Assembly: GCF_900182595.1 (NCBI RefSeq)
Contig: NZ_FXTN01000013.1
Location: 62,001 to 126,000 of the forward strand
Length of the DNA: 64,000 nt
From: Pedobacter westerhofensis
Lineage (GTDB): Bacteria; Bacteroidota; Bacteroidia; Sphingobacteriales; Sphingobacteriaceae
Direction of reading: 5' to 3'
The position numbers and the translations under genes were made by a program. Of this stretch, positions 43,417-51,626 are shown in pieces. Each line of letters opens with the position of its first letter. Within the stretch, counting starts at the first letter, position 1. Under the pieces are notes generated by a model, which was not told where the DNA came from, did not search any database, and saw only the letters and a program-made list of their open reading frames with translations.

Positions 43417-43713
43417 TTAAAATGAAAGCAGCGTCTCAATTTTTTCAAGGGCAAAGGGAGCCTTGAGCAATTTATTTGCTGCTGCTGAGAAGCGGGCAAG
43501 ATGGGGCTGTGCCAGGTGCTGTTGCATGGCGGCCTCATCTTCCCAGCTTTCTCTTACATAGTAGCTAAGCACATTGTCCTGCGCACGGAACACTTCGTAC
43601 CGTACCATGCCCTGTTCGTCCTTACTGTTTTGGGCCAGTTCATGTAACAATTTTTCCAGCGATGCCGCACTTTCCATGTTAATGGCATTAAATGTAACCC
43701 AGGCAGTTTTCAT
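43417..43713 (-). CDS. ABM-superfamily monooxygenase / quinol monooxygenase-like protein
   Basis: Small dimeric ferredoxin-like alpha+beta barrel protein of 98 aa. It shows MESAASLEKLLHELAQNSKDE-type helices, the strand GMVRYEVFRA, YYVRESWEDEAAMQQHLAQPHL and a final FALEKIETLL strand, as in YgiN-like antibiotic-biosynthesis monooxygenases. These act on quinols or polyketides, or detoxify reactive compounds; the substrate is unknown. Expression is probably activated by the AraC protein (box 43779-43816) and repressed by the TetR protein at 43887 (dyad 43745-43771). Confidence 0.88.
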   Translation of the reverse strand: MKTAWVTFNAINMESAASLEKLLHELAQNSKDEQGMVRYEVFRAQDNVLSYYVRESWEDEAAMQQHLAQPHLARFSAAANKLLKAPFALEKIETLLSF

Positions 43714-43744
43714 ATGATATAGTTATTTGATAAATTTATTTTTA

Positions 43745-43771
43745 CTGATATCAAAATTACGTGGATATCAG
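43745..43771. promoter_or_regulatory. Dyad operator overlapping the ABM -7 element
   Basis: CTGATATC (43745-43752) and GATATCAG (43764-43771) form a perfect 8-bp inverted repeat with an 11-bp spacer. The spacer contains the minus-strand -7 element TAATTTTG (43752-43759). A repressor bound here would block transcription of the ABM gene. The divergent TetR gene at 43887 is the natural candidate. Confidence 0.6.
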
Positions 43772-43778
43772 CGTGGCT

Positions 43779-43816
43779 GTTAGTGAAAATCAAACCAAAA
43801 ATTTTATGAATCAAAC
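43779..43816 (-). promoter_or_regulatory. AraC-type activator box, copy 2 (ABM promoter)
   Basis: Same layout as the box at 42396-42433: GTTAG, two bases, AAAATCAAACCAA, 11 bases, ATCAAAC. The first half-site begins 37 bp from the first base of CAAAATTA (the -7 element read on the plus strand) in both promoters. Confidence 0.65.
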
Positions 43817-43886
43817 AAATTATACTTGTAAAAGCCATTCAATAATACAGATCTTATAATTAGTTTTGCTGATAAGACAATTGTTG

Positions 43887-44486
43887 ATGAGCAGTAAACA
43901 GCGGCGGGAGCGTTTAAAAGCAGAAGTACACAAGAGTATCCTTGTTGCAGCAATGAGCATCATAAAAAATGAAGGTGCCGAGGCTTTGAGTATCAGAAAA
44001 ATTGCTGATATAATTGAATACAGTCCCACCATCATTTATGCTTACTTTTTAAATAAAGAGGCCGTATTGATAGAACTGGCAAGGCAAGGCTATACTATGC
44101 TGATCGAAATCACGCAGAACCGGCTGGCCCTGGTTTCTGATCCCAAAGAAAGACTTGAAGTAATGCTCAGCGCTTATATCCAGTTTGCCCTCAATGAAAA
44201 TGAGCTTTACCAGCTGATGTATACTACAGGCAGCAGTGTTCCCAATGTTGAAAAATCTTTTCCGGCACTGGCCTCATTTATGAACCTGTACCGGGAACAG
44301 ATGCAGCTGATCACCGGAGGCACATTATTAGAAGACACATTTTATTCCAATTATCTGGTATGTGTCTCTTTTATACACGGGCTTGCACTGATCAACAGAT
44401 ATTATAAGGATATAGACCCCGAAATGAACAATATAGTATTTAAAAAAGCTGTAAAAGGGATCATCAGTACGATTGAGTTTTCATAG
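43887..44486 (+). CDS. TetR family transcriptional regulator
   Basis: Regulator of 199 aa. The N-terminal DNA-binding domain reads ILVAAMSIIKNEGAEALSIRKIADIIEYSPTIIYAYFLNKEAVL in short helices, followed by a helical ligand-binding domain (IQFALNENELYQLMYTTG) of the TetR_C_33-like type. The ATG at 43887 is preferred over one at 43866. It is divergent from the ABM gene and probably represses it through the 43745-43771 dyad. It is followed after 27 bp by an AraC gene, so the two may be co-transcribed. Confidence 0.92.
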   Translation: MSSKQRRERLKAEVHKSILVAAMSIIKNEGAEALSIRKIADIIEYSPTIIYAYFLNKEAVLIELARQGYTMLIEITQNRLALVSDPKERLEVMLSAYIQFALNENELYQLMYTTGSSVPNVEKSFPALASFMNLYREQMQLITGGTLLEDTFYSNYLVCVSFIHGLALINRYYKDIDPEMNNIVFKKAVKGIISTIEFS

Positions 44487-44513
44487 ATTTTATTTAACCC
44501 GGAGCCTGACCCC

Positions 44514-45371
44514 ATGCGTAAAAAAAACACATCCATACGGGTAAATAATTTTGGGGGCGAATATCACAGTGGTATTTCCATCGAAAAGATGTCTCTCAAT
44601 GACATTCCGCTTCCCGGCTATGCCTATCAATCCGAACGGCACGACCGCCACAGCTTTCACCTGGTTGAAAAGGGAACAATTACGATTGAAATTGATTTCG
44701 AGCGTTACCAGCTACACGCCCCTGCTATGGTCTACATGCACCCAAACCAGGTGCACCGCATGATCAGCTTTGAAGACGTAACGGTAACCAGCTGGGCGGC
44801 CGACAATGAAAACCTGAATCCCGGATACCTGAAGATCCTGGAAGAACTCAGCCCCGTGGGCCCCTTAGCACTCAACGAAGAAACTTTTTCACTGTTATCA
44901 GAGGCGGTATCGCTTTGCCTCAGACTTTCGCTTCGCAGGAATGACAAGTTGTACCAGCCGCTGTTAAAAGACAGCTGCAATACCTTGGTTTGCCTTACCA
45001 TTTCGCAATATCTTGAACAAACAAAACCTGCAAATACCCTATCAAGGTTCGAAAGCGTTGCCAAAGCTTTCAGGGAAGTATTGGAAAACAATTTTACCAC
45101 GCTTAAGAGCCCGGCCGGATATGCAGAGAAACTGAACATTTCGGCTCCTTACCTCAACGAATGTGTCAAAAACACAACGGGACATCCCGTATCCTACCTG
45201 ATCCGGGAGCGCGTGATGCTCGAAGCAAAACGGCTGCTCTACCATTCAGACCAGTCGGTTAAGGAGATTGCAACCCGGCTGGGCTACGACGACTATCCGT
45301 ATTTTTCGAGGTTGTTCACCAGGCACGCAGGGACCTCTGCCCTTGCCTTCCGCAAGAAAAACCACGAATAG
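44514..45371 (+). CDS. AraC family transcriptional regulator
   Basis: Regulator of 285 aa. The N-terminal cupin-like domain includes RHDRHSFHLVEKGTITIEID and VYMHPNQVHRMISF. The helix-turn-helix has YAEKLNISAPYLNECVKNTTG and VKEIATRLGYDDYPYFSRLFTRHAGTSALAFR. It lies between the TetR gene and the flavin monooxygenase gene on the same strand; the 75-bp gap to the latter leaves room for a promoter it could control. Confidence 0.92.
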   Translation: MRKKNTSIRVNNFGGEYHSGISIEKMSLNDIPLPGYAYQSERHDRHSFHLVEKGTITIEIDFERYQLHAPAMVYMHPNQVHRMISFEDVTVTSWAADNENLNPGYLKILEELSPVGPLALNEETFSLLSEAVSLCLRLSLRRNDKLYQPLLKDSCNTLVCLTISQYLEQTKPANTLSRFESVAKAFREVLENNFTTLKSPAGYAEKLNISAPYLNECVKNTTGHPVSYLIRERVMLEAKRLLYHSDQSVKEIATRLGYDDYPYFSRLFTRHAGTSALAFRKKNHE

Positions 45372-45446
45372 TCCAATACATACGCTAATCTGCCATTTTT
45401 TAAGGCGGTGATTCTGCCTTCTTTTGCTACATCATATAATGAAAAA

Positions 45447-46571
45447 ATGAAGACATCAACAAATAAAACAGTACTCATTTCCGGTGCAAGCTTCGCAGGT
45501 TTGTCGGCCGCCTTTTGGATGAGCAGACTAGGTTACCACGTAACCATTGCAGAGATCGCAAAGGGAATAAAACTGGGCGGCAGCCCCGTAAATATTGAAG
45601 GTATAACGGTAGATATCATCAGAAAGATGGGGATCTACGAGCAGGTGGGGTCTAACACGATCACGATGGAACTGCTGGAATTTAAAAATGCAGATGATAT
45701 CAGCGAAGGCGCAATGGACCGCAGCGCTTCCAAAGATCCGCACAAAGCTGAAGGCTTTGAGATTGAGCGTAACACATTGCTGAATCTCTTGTATGACCTG
45801 GTTAAAAACACAGCCGAATTTATCTTCAGCACAAGTATTACCGGGCTTAAAGAAAGCAGCGACCAGATCAGTGTTACTTTTAACAACGGCAGTACCCGTG
45901 ATTTTGACCTGCTGCTGGGCTGTGACGGCATCCATTCCCCTGTAAGAAGAATCTGTTTTGGCCATGAGCATGAATATTCTCACTTTCTGGGGCAATATTT
46001 TTCCATAACAATCATTAACAAACTGCTCATCCCGGAAAATACCACACAGTTCTTCAATATACCAGACAAGTCTGTTATGCTAAACGCTTACAACGGCAAG
46101 ACAGATATTATATTTTGCTTCCATTCTGACAATGAAATCGCTTATGATTACCGCGATGAAGCGCAGCAGAGACAAATTATCCTTGATCAGTTTGCCGGAG
46201 TAAACTGGCGAACGGCCGAACTGCTGTCCGAAATGATGGAGTCCAAAAACTTTTACTTTGATAAATTCTGCCAGATCAAAATGCCTTCATGGACAAAAGG
46301 TAGGGTGGCGCTGGTTGGCGACGCAGGCTATTGTGCTTCTCCAGCTGCAGGAATGGGCGGCTCTCTGGCTATTAATGGTGCCGCAGCTCTGGCAGATGCT
46401 TTTGAAAAATCTGAGGAAAGTTTTGAAAATGCCTTTGAGGAATATAACAAGTCGTTCCGGCCATTCCTCACAGAAGTTCAGGAAAGGGTATCAACCAAAT
46501 CGATGGAGATTCTTTTCCCAAGAACGGAAGAAGCTATACGAAAAAGAAATACAGAAGGCTTTGAATTGTAA
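45447..46571 (+). CDS. FAD-dependent monooxygenase (class A flavoprotein)
   Basis: Group A flavin monooxygenase of 374 aa using NAD(P)H. The FAD dinucleotide-binding motif is GASFAGLSAAFWMSRLGY, the DG motif is LLGCDGIHSPVRR, and the GD motif is VALVGDAGYCASPAAGMGGS. It is related in layout to aromatic hydroxylases and TetX-like enzymes; the substrate cannot be assigned and drug inactivation must not be assumed. The ATG at 45447 places the FAD motif at the usual distance from the N terminus. It follows two regulator genes, fitting an inducible detoxification unit. Confidence 0.9.
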   Translation: MKTSTNKTVLISGASFAGLSAAFWMSRLGYHVTIAEIAKGIKLGGSPVNIEGITVDIIRKMGIYEQVGSNTITMELLEFKNADDISEGAMDRSASKDPHKAEGFEIERNTLLNLLYDLVKNTAEFIFSTSITGLKESSDQISVTFNNGSTRDFDLLLGCDGIHSPVRRICFGHEHEYSHFLGQYFSITIINKLLIPENTTQFFNIPDKSVMLNAYNGKTDIIFCFHSDNEIAYDYRDEAQQRQIILDQFAGVNWRTAELLSEMMESKNFYFDKFCQIKMPSWTKGRVALVGDAGYCASPAAGMGGSLAINGAAALADAFEKSEESFENAFEEYNKSFRPFLTEVQERVSTKSMEILFPRTEEAIRKRNTEGFEL

Positions 46572-46583
46572 AAACGGCCGGAC

Positions 46584-46874
46584 TTAATCTGGCTTAATCC
46601 ATACTGAATTGCCATGAACTTCAAAATCCAGTATCGCCACATGTTCAATCGGAAGTCCCCACTCTTTCATCGTGGTGATCACCAATTGTGCTTCATGAAA
46701 GGTTTTTCCCTGGTCCAATAACATGTGCAATGCATTTACTTCAGTAAAAGTGCTGTTTCTTGCTGCTGCCATAGCGGGAACAGCATGATTGGGATTAACA
46801 AGATCACTGATTTTATTACTGATCAAGTCTCTGAGACGCAAAATGTATCCGGAAGTAGTCATAATAATATTCAT
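46584..46874 (-). CDS. Small protein of unknown function
   Basis: About 96 aa from ATG 46874, with alternative starts at 46904 and 46862. I do not recognise it. It is soluble and largely helical (SGYILRLRDLISNKISDLV, TEVNALHMLLDQGKTFHEA), ending in a beta-like HVAILDFEVHGNSVWIKPD. It is convergent with the monooxygenase gene (12 bp between stop codons). Confidence 0.55.
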   Translation of the reverse strand: MNIIMTTSGYILRLRDLISNKISDLVNPNHAVPAMAAARNSTFTEVNALHMLLDQGKTFHEAQLVITTMKEWGLPIEHVAILDFEVHGNSVWIKPD

Positions 46875-47007
46875 AGCGGTAAATGTTAAATAATCTGCGT
46901 TCAAAACTATTTTTTAAAATAAAAACCACAACTATAATGAATGCAATCAAATATACAAAACCGTAGACAAAGTTCCACACATTATTTTCATTCTTTTTCG
47001 CACACAT
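46816..47007 (-). CDS. Possible small membrane protein
   Basis: A 63-aa frame with a polar N terminus (CAKKNENN) and one convincing membrane helix (FVYLIAFIIVVVFIL) followed by positive charges. Its 3' end overlaps the gene at 46584-46874 in another frame, which weakens the call; there is no other gene in this stretch. Confidence 0.25.
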   Translation of the reverse strand: MCAKKNENNVWNFVYGFVYLIAFIIVVVFILKNSFERRLFNIYRYEYYYDYFRIHFASQRLDQ

Positions 47008-47327
47008 ATACGTGGTTTGGTTTTCTCAAGTCTGTGATATTTAATACCATATAATTATGCCAAACTATTATCATATAACATTGTTGCTTCAATTATGGGA
47101 CATTTGACACAAACCGTTCTCTAAAAGAAACATTTTTACACTTAATGAAAGCCCCATTTTGTAGTTCATGGGGAATTGAATTCCCGCACATTCCAGGTCA
47201 GAGTAAGAATCCTGCGTGCCAAACATTTTTGTCAATTAACGCACTCATTCACAAGGGTTTTTGAGGCCATCTGACGCAAATATTGGTCATCTTTTTGCGT
47301 ATAGCTGTTTATCATAACCTATTCATC
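47008..47327 (+). promoter_or_regulatory. Upstream region of the exopolysaccharide genes
   Basis: This non-coding stretch of 320 bp precedes the WecG/TagA-type gene. It holds CCCCAT / ATGGGG (47152-47157 and 47168-47173) and the palindrome GGGAATTGAATTCCC (47171-47185), which share bases 47171-47173 and so cannot both pair. They lie about 145 bp before the start codon. No clear promoter consensus was found. Confidence 0.4.
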
Positions 47328-48119
47328 ATGAAAAACATCAACCCCAAAGGAATCGATTATAACCTGTTTACTGGGATCTTGAATGACCTCTCATATACCC
47401 GTAAAACGGTGATCAATACGATTAACCAATACTCATTCTGTATTGCAGAGAACGACCCTAACTTTAAGAAAGCATTGCAGGAGTCAGAGATACTGTTGCC
47501 AGACGGTGAGGGCATTGTAATGGCAGAGCGCATTCTAACCGGCAAGAAGATCAAGAAGATCTCCGGAGCACAGCTTCACGATCATTTTTTAACCACCCTT
47601 GCCCAAAGAAAAGGCAAATGTTTTTACCTGGGCTCATCTCCTTCCACCCTTGCTAAAATCAAAGCAAACCTCGATAAGCAGTATCCTGATATACAGGCTG
47701 CGTTTTATTCGCCGCCATTTAAAACCGAGTTTAGCGAGCAGGACAATAAAGATATGATCGATGCCATCAATTCTTTCGCACCTGATGTGTTATTTATAGG
47801 ATTAACGGCCCCAAAACAGGAAAAATGGTCACATGACCATAAAGAAGCGATCAATGCTAAAGTGATTTGTGCTATTGGTGCCGTATTTGATTTTTATGCC
47901 GGTACTGTAAAACGTCCCAGCAATATGATGATCAATATGAAACTGGAATGGCTTGGCAGACTGATCAGTGAGCCTAAAAGAATGTGGCGCAGATATCTCT
48001 ATTTTGGCCCTGTATATCTGTACCTGATCTTAAAACGCAAGATGAAGAACGGTGATCCTGTTCCGGAAATGACCGAGATGAAGATGACCAATGAGTTTAA
48101 GATAAGAAAGGCGTCATGA
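47328..48119 (+). CDS. WecB/TagA/CpsF family glycosyltransferase
   Basis: GT26 family transferase of 263 aa, which adds a second sugar to a polyprenyl-diphosphate-linked glycan on the cytoplasmic face. Family blocks are SEILLPDGEGIVMAERI, GLTAPKQEKWSHDH and GAVFDFYAGTVKRPSN, ending in EWLGRLISEPKRMWRRYL. The ATG at 47328 is chosen over 47283. Its last four bases overlap the start of the following phosphotransferase gene (ATGA), so the two steps of lipid-linked initiation are translationally coupled. Confidence 0.93.
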   Translation: MKNINPKGIDYNLFTGILNDLSYTRKTVINTINQYSFCIAENDPNFKKALQESEILLPDGEGIVMAERILTGKKIKKISGAQLHDHFLTTLAQRKGKCFYLGSSPSTLAKIKANLDKQYPDIQAAFYSPPFKTEFSEQDNKDMIDAINSFAPDVLFIGLTAPKQEKWSHDHKEAINAKVICAIGAVFDFYAGTVKRPSNMMINMKLEWLGRLISEPKRMWRRYLYFGPVYLYLILKRKMKNGDPVPEMTEMKMTNEFKIRKAS

Positions 48120-49504
48120 ACAGCCGGTATACCAATCTGTACAGGATCTTTTTTCTTCTGGCAGACCTTATTGCGCTGAACGTTATATTTCTTTTTTTAC
48201 TGTCACGGCTGGAAGCGCTGCCGACGGCCGACATGAAGAATTACACTATACTTTACATGGCCGGCAATGCCATCTGGCTGGTATGGTCTTATGTAACGGC
48301 AACATACATCATCTATAAAAATGTAAAGCTGAAATTGATTACCAGCCGCACATTATCTTCGCTCCTGTTATTTTGCCTTTCCGTAATCATATTCGCCGCA
48401 GTGGTAAATTTCAAATACGACTGGTTTTTCATTACCTGCCTGTTATTCGGTTTCAGCACGTTTATCCTGGTGAGCCGACTGATGCTGATCTCCTATGTGC
48501 TCTATTCACGAAACAGCCGCTTTTATACCAACGTGGTGATTATAGGCTGTAATGATATTTCAAGGTCTCTGATCGGTATGATTTATAACAATAACCGTAA
48601 CGTAAGGATCCAGGGTTATTTTGATTACCCTCCTGCAGATTTTAATCAGGGGGATTATCCTTTTCTGGGCGACATTAAAGATTGCCTTGATTTTGCGGTG
48701 AACAATCACATTTCAGAAATTTACTGTACCCTTTCACCAGAAAGTTCCTCAGAGCTTTACCAAATGGCAGAAGAAGCAGAAAAACATTTCATCAGGTTCA
48801 GGTTTGTGCCCGACCTGCGGAAGTTTATCGACCGTAAAGTGCATGTAGATTTTATTGATCATATGCCGGTGCTTTCCCTCCGTTCAGAACCAATGGAATA
48901 CCAAACTGCACAGATCAAAAAACGCGTTTTTGATGTGATCATGAGCCTTGCTATTTCTGTGATGCTCCTGTCCTGGCTGCTGCCGATACTGGCCATCATT
49001 ATCAAACTGGACTCACCGGGCCCGGTATTTTTTACACAGAAACGTAGCGGCAAAAACAATAAGGAATTTTCATGCCTTAAACTGCGCAGTCTTAAGGCAC
49101 ATAACAATGCCGATGGTGCAGTGGCGCAGGTAACAAAGAATGACAACCGCACTACCCGCGTAGGCCGGTTCCTCAGAAAATCCAATCTTGATGAGCTGCC
49201 GCAGTTCCTCAACGTGCTGATGGGCCAGATGTCTATCGTAGGCTCGCGCCCGCATATGCTTAAACATACTGAGGATTTCTCCAGTATGGAAAACGAATAT
49301 ATGGTGCGCCACCTTTCAAAACCGGGAGTAACGGGCTGGGCACAGATCAACGGCCACCGCGGGGAGATCAAACAACCCGGACAACTCAGACAGCGGCTGG
49401 AGCACGATATCTGGTATATTGAGAACTGGAATATCTGGTTAGATATAAAAATTGTGATGATGACCGTTTATGTCACCATCAAAGGCGATAAAAACGCATA
49501 CTAG
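48116..49504 (+). CDS. Polyprenyl glycosylphosphotransferase (WcaJ-type initiating enzyme)
   Basis: Membrane phosphoglycosyltransferase of 462 aa that transfers a sugar-1-phosphate to undecaprenyl phosphate and so starts the repeat unit. The N-terminal part has four membrane segments and a CoA-binding-like domain (VVIIGCNDISRSL). A fifth hydrophobic segment (ISVMLLSWLLPILAIIIKL) leads into the catalytic domain with DSPGPVFFTQKRSG, NLDELPQFLNVL and SIVGSRPHML, and near the end KPGVTGWAQINGHRGE. It converges on the main exopolysaccharide operon, with 19 bp between stop codons. Confidence 0.93.
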   Translation: MNSRYTNLYRIFFLLADLIALNVIFLFLLSRLEALPTADMKNYTILYMAGNAIWLVWSYVTATYIIYKNVKLKLITSRTLSSLLLFCLSVIIFAAVVNFKYDWFFITCLLFGFSTFILVSRLMLISYVLYSRNSRFYTNVVIIGCNDISRSLIGMIYNNNRNVRIQGYFDYPPADFNQGDYPFLGDIKDCLDFAVNNHISEIYCTLSPESSSELYQMAEEAEKHFIRFRFVPDLRKFIDRKVHVDFIDHMPVLSLRSEPMEYQTAQIKKRVFDVIMSLAISVMLLSWLLPILAIIIKLDSPGPVFFTQKRSGKNNKEFSCLKLRSLKAHNNADGAVAQVTKNDNRTTRVGRFLRKSNLDELPQFLNVLMGQMSIVGSRPHMLKHTEDFSSMENEYMVRHLSKPGVTGWAQINGHRGEIKQPGQLRQRLEHDIWYIENWNIWLDIKIVMMTVYVTIKGDKNAY

Positions 49505-49523
49505 AAATCCATCTGCCTGTGGA

Positions 49524-50678
49524 TCAATCAGCGCCTGGAGCAATTTCCCGGTAAAGCCCGATCAGCTGCACCGCATTTGCTTCAGGTGAGTATTGATTCA
49601 GATAAGCCTGCCTTGCATTGGCTCTGAATGCTGCTCTCGCCTCCGCCGGCTGCTCCTCAAAATAAGCTACTTTTTTCATCAGGTCCCCCTCGTCGCCTGC
49701 TGTAAAACGCAAACCGTTTACACCATCATCAACAAGGTTTTTGATGTTGCCAAGGTCTGAGGCAATCACCGGCACCCCTCTCGAAAATGCTTCGATCACC
49801 ACCATCCCAAAAGTTTCATACCATACCGATGGAAAAATCAATGCCCTAGTCTTTTCCATCATTTCATAAACTTTCTCTATCGGCTGTGCACCAAGAAAGC
49901 TAATATTAGAATATCCTGAACTATACTCTTTTACCAGCTCCTCCAGCGGCCCGGTACCTACAATATTTAATGAATGCCCTGAGGCCGCAAATGCTTTTAA
50001 CAGCACGGGCAGGCCCTTTTCCTCAGTAAGCCGCCCGATATACAGATAACCGGAACCAGTTTCTGTGGATACACTGCCTGAAAAACAGAAATTTGGCTTT
50101 ACCACAATATGATCTGCAAAGCGGCCAAATTTAGAAAGCGCAAAGAGGTCTTTGGAATGCTTGCCCAGTACAATAAAGCGGTTGATCTTCTTCCAGGTAC
50201 CCAGCTTTTCATGTAAATACATGGATGCTGCAATCCAGAAAGTGATGGCTTTAGAATTTTGATATACGCCTTTCTTTACTGCCTGCCAGGCAAATCCGGG
50301 TTCAAGGGAATCCATAAACAATTCATTGTTATGGTACAGTGAACCTGAAGGACATAATAGCCGGTAATTGTGCAGCGTCATCACTACAGGCACCTTCATT
50401 TGATCAATCGCATATACTACCGCAGCAGAGCCACTGAAATGCAAATTATGGATATGCACTACATCCGGTTTAAATTCCCTGATTTTGCGGAGGGTTTTAC
50501 GGTAGGAGCCATAATTAAAAGGCACCTGTAACAGCTTTAACAATGTAGAGCCACTGTTGCTAAAGGTCAGTTGCTCCACTTCTGCTCCGGCACCGCGCAG
50601 CAATGCTATTTCATTTGCCACAACACTGTCTTCACCGCCCTTCAGTTTGTAATACGTGTGGACTACCAGTACCCTCAT
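49524..50678 (-). CDS. Glycosyltransferase family 4 protein
   Basis: GT-B-fold transferase of 384 aa. The N-terminal domain has VVHTYYKLKGGEDSVVANE and HIHNLHFSG. The C-terminal donor-binding domain has YIGRLTEEKGLPVLLKAF and the E-x7-E block WYETFGMVVIEAFSRGVPVIAS. It is the last gene of the nine-gene exopolysaccharide operon and overlaps the preceding gene by one base. Sugar specificity is unknown. Confidence 0.92.
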   Translation of the reverse strand: MRVLVVHTYYKLKGGEDSVVANEIALLRGAGAEVEQLTFSNSGSTLLKLLQVPFNYGSYRKTLRKIREFKPDVVHIHNLHFSGSAAVVYAIDQMKVPVVMTLHNYRLLCPSGSLYHNNELFMDSLEPGFAWQAVKKGVYQNSKAITFWIAASMYLHEKLGTWKKINRFIVLGKHSKDLFALSKFGRFADHIVVKPNFCFSGSVSTETGSGYLYIGRLTEEKGLPVLLKAFAASGHSLNIVGTGPLEELVKEYSSGYSNISFLGAQPIEKVYEMMEKTRALIFPSVWYETFGMVVIEAFSRGVPVIASDLGNIKNLVDDGVNGLRFTAGDEGDLMKKVAYFEEQPAEARAAFRANARQAYLNQYSPEANAVQLIGLYREIAPGAD

Positions 50679-51613
50679 TAACCCGCTTTTTTAACCCTGT
50701 TGGTTACACGGATAAATTCATTGATCAGCTTGCGCGTAACCAGTGCCTTTAAACCATAGGGCTTTTTAATTTGTGCCTGCAGTTCCGGGACAATATAATC
50801 GCCTTTACAGTAACTGAAAGTTTTCTTTACGCCCTTATCAATCGGTGTTACCAGATAATTGATGCCAAAGGTATTGGTTGATTCCTCATCAAAACCGATG
50901 TTGCTTACCTTGGATAAAACCGGATAAATCACTTTGAGCTGGTTCTCTGCCACATGGGCCTGCAGCTGCACGTCCCAGGTAGAGATCACACCAGAGATTT
51001 GCTTTTTAAGCATCCTCACCAGGTCGTAACCTTCGGCATTCATCCGTTTTTTGAAACCGGGAGAAGTATCCATCATATGCTGCAGCTGGTCTTTGTCCCA
51101 GATCACGGTATCAAAACGGTCTGCCCATCCGGCCCATCCGTATGAACAAAAACGCTTATAGACAATGGTATCGTAAGGATATGTTTTTTCTTTAGTAATG
51201 GGGAATACATAGGCGGTGATACAGAAAACAGATTTGTCCTTCCTGTAAAAGTCGAGCCCGTCCATCAGGTATTTGATATAGTTGGGTGACACCACCAGGT
51301 CGTCTTCGACAATGATAAACTCATCGTAATTTTCGCTGAGAAAGGTAAGCCCAGTCTGAAAATTCGGCCCGGTGCTGTAGTTGCGGTCGCGGTAATGTTT
51401 GATCACATTCCTGAAACCTGTAAGCGAGTCGATATAAGCACGCACTTCCATGATCCCCTGTTTGTCCGCTTCCTTTTTATAGCCATCGCTAAAAAAAACA
51501 ATATCCATCGAGGCACATTCCGGGTTTTTCAGCAATGCTTCTATACAGGTCTTTAGCTTGGCAGCCCTGTTATAACAAAATACCCCTATAATAATCGATC
51601 TTTCCATGCTCAT
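50678..51613 (-). CDS. GT-A-fold glycosyltransferase (GNT-I/GT2-like)
   Basis: Glycosyltransferase of 311 aa with an N-terminal IIIGVFCYNRAAKLKTCIEAL strand-helix, a FIIVEDDLVVSPNYIKYL metal-binding motif (EDD in place of DxD) and a GWAGWADRFD segment, resembling GNT-I-like sugar transferases. It should add one sugar of the repeat unit on the cytoplasmic side. The start may be Met1 or Met3. It lies 13 bp downstream of the next GT2 gene in the operon. Confidence 0.87.
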   Translation of the reverse strand: MSMERSIIIGVFCYNRAAKLKTCIEALLKNPECASMDIVFFSDGYKKEADKQGIMEVRAYIDSLTGFRNVIKHYRDRNYSTGPNFQTGLTFLSENYDEFIIVEDDLVVSPNYIKYLMDGLDFYRKDKSVFCITAYVFPITKEKTYPYDTIVYKRFCSYGWAGWADRFDTVIWDKDQLQHMMDTSPGFKKRMNAEGYDLVRMLKKQISGVISTWDVQLQAHVAENQLKVIYPVLSKVSNIGFDEESTNTFGINYLVTPIDKGVKKTFSYCKGDYIVPELQAQIKKPYGLKALVTRKLINEFIRVTNRVKKAG

Positions 51614-51626
51614 ATATTCTTATTGC

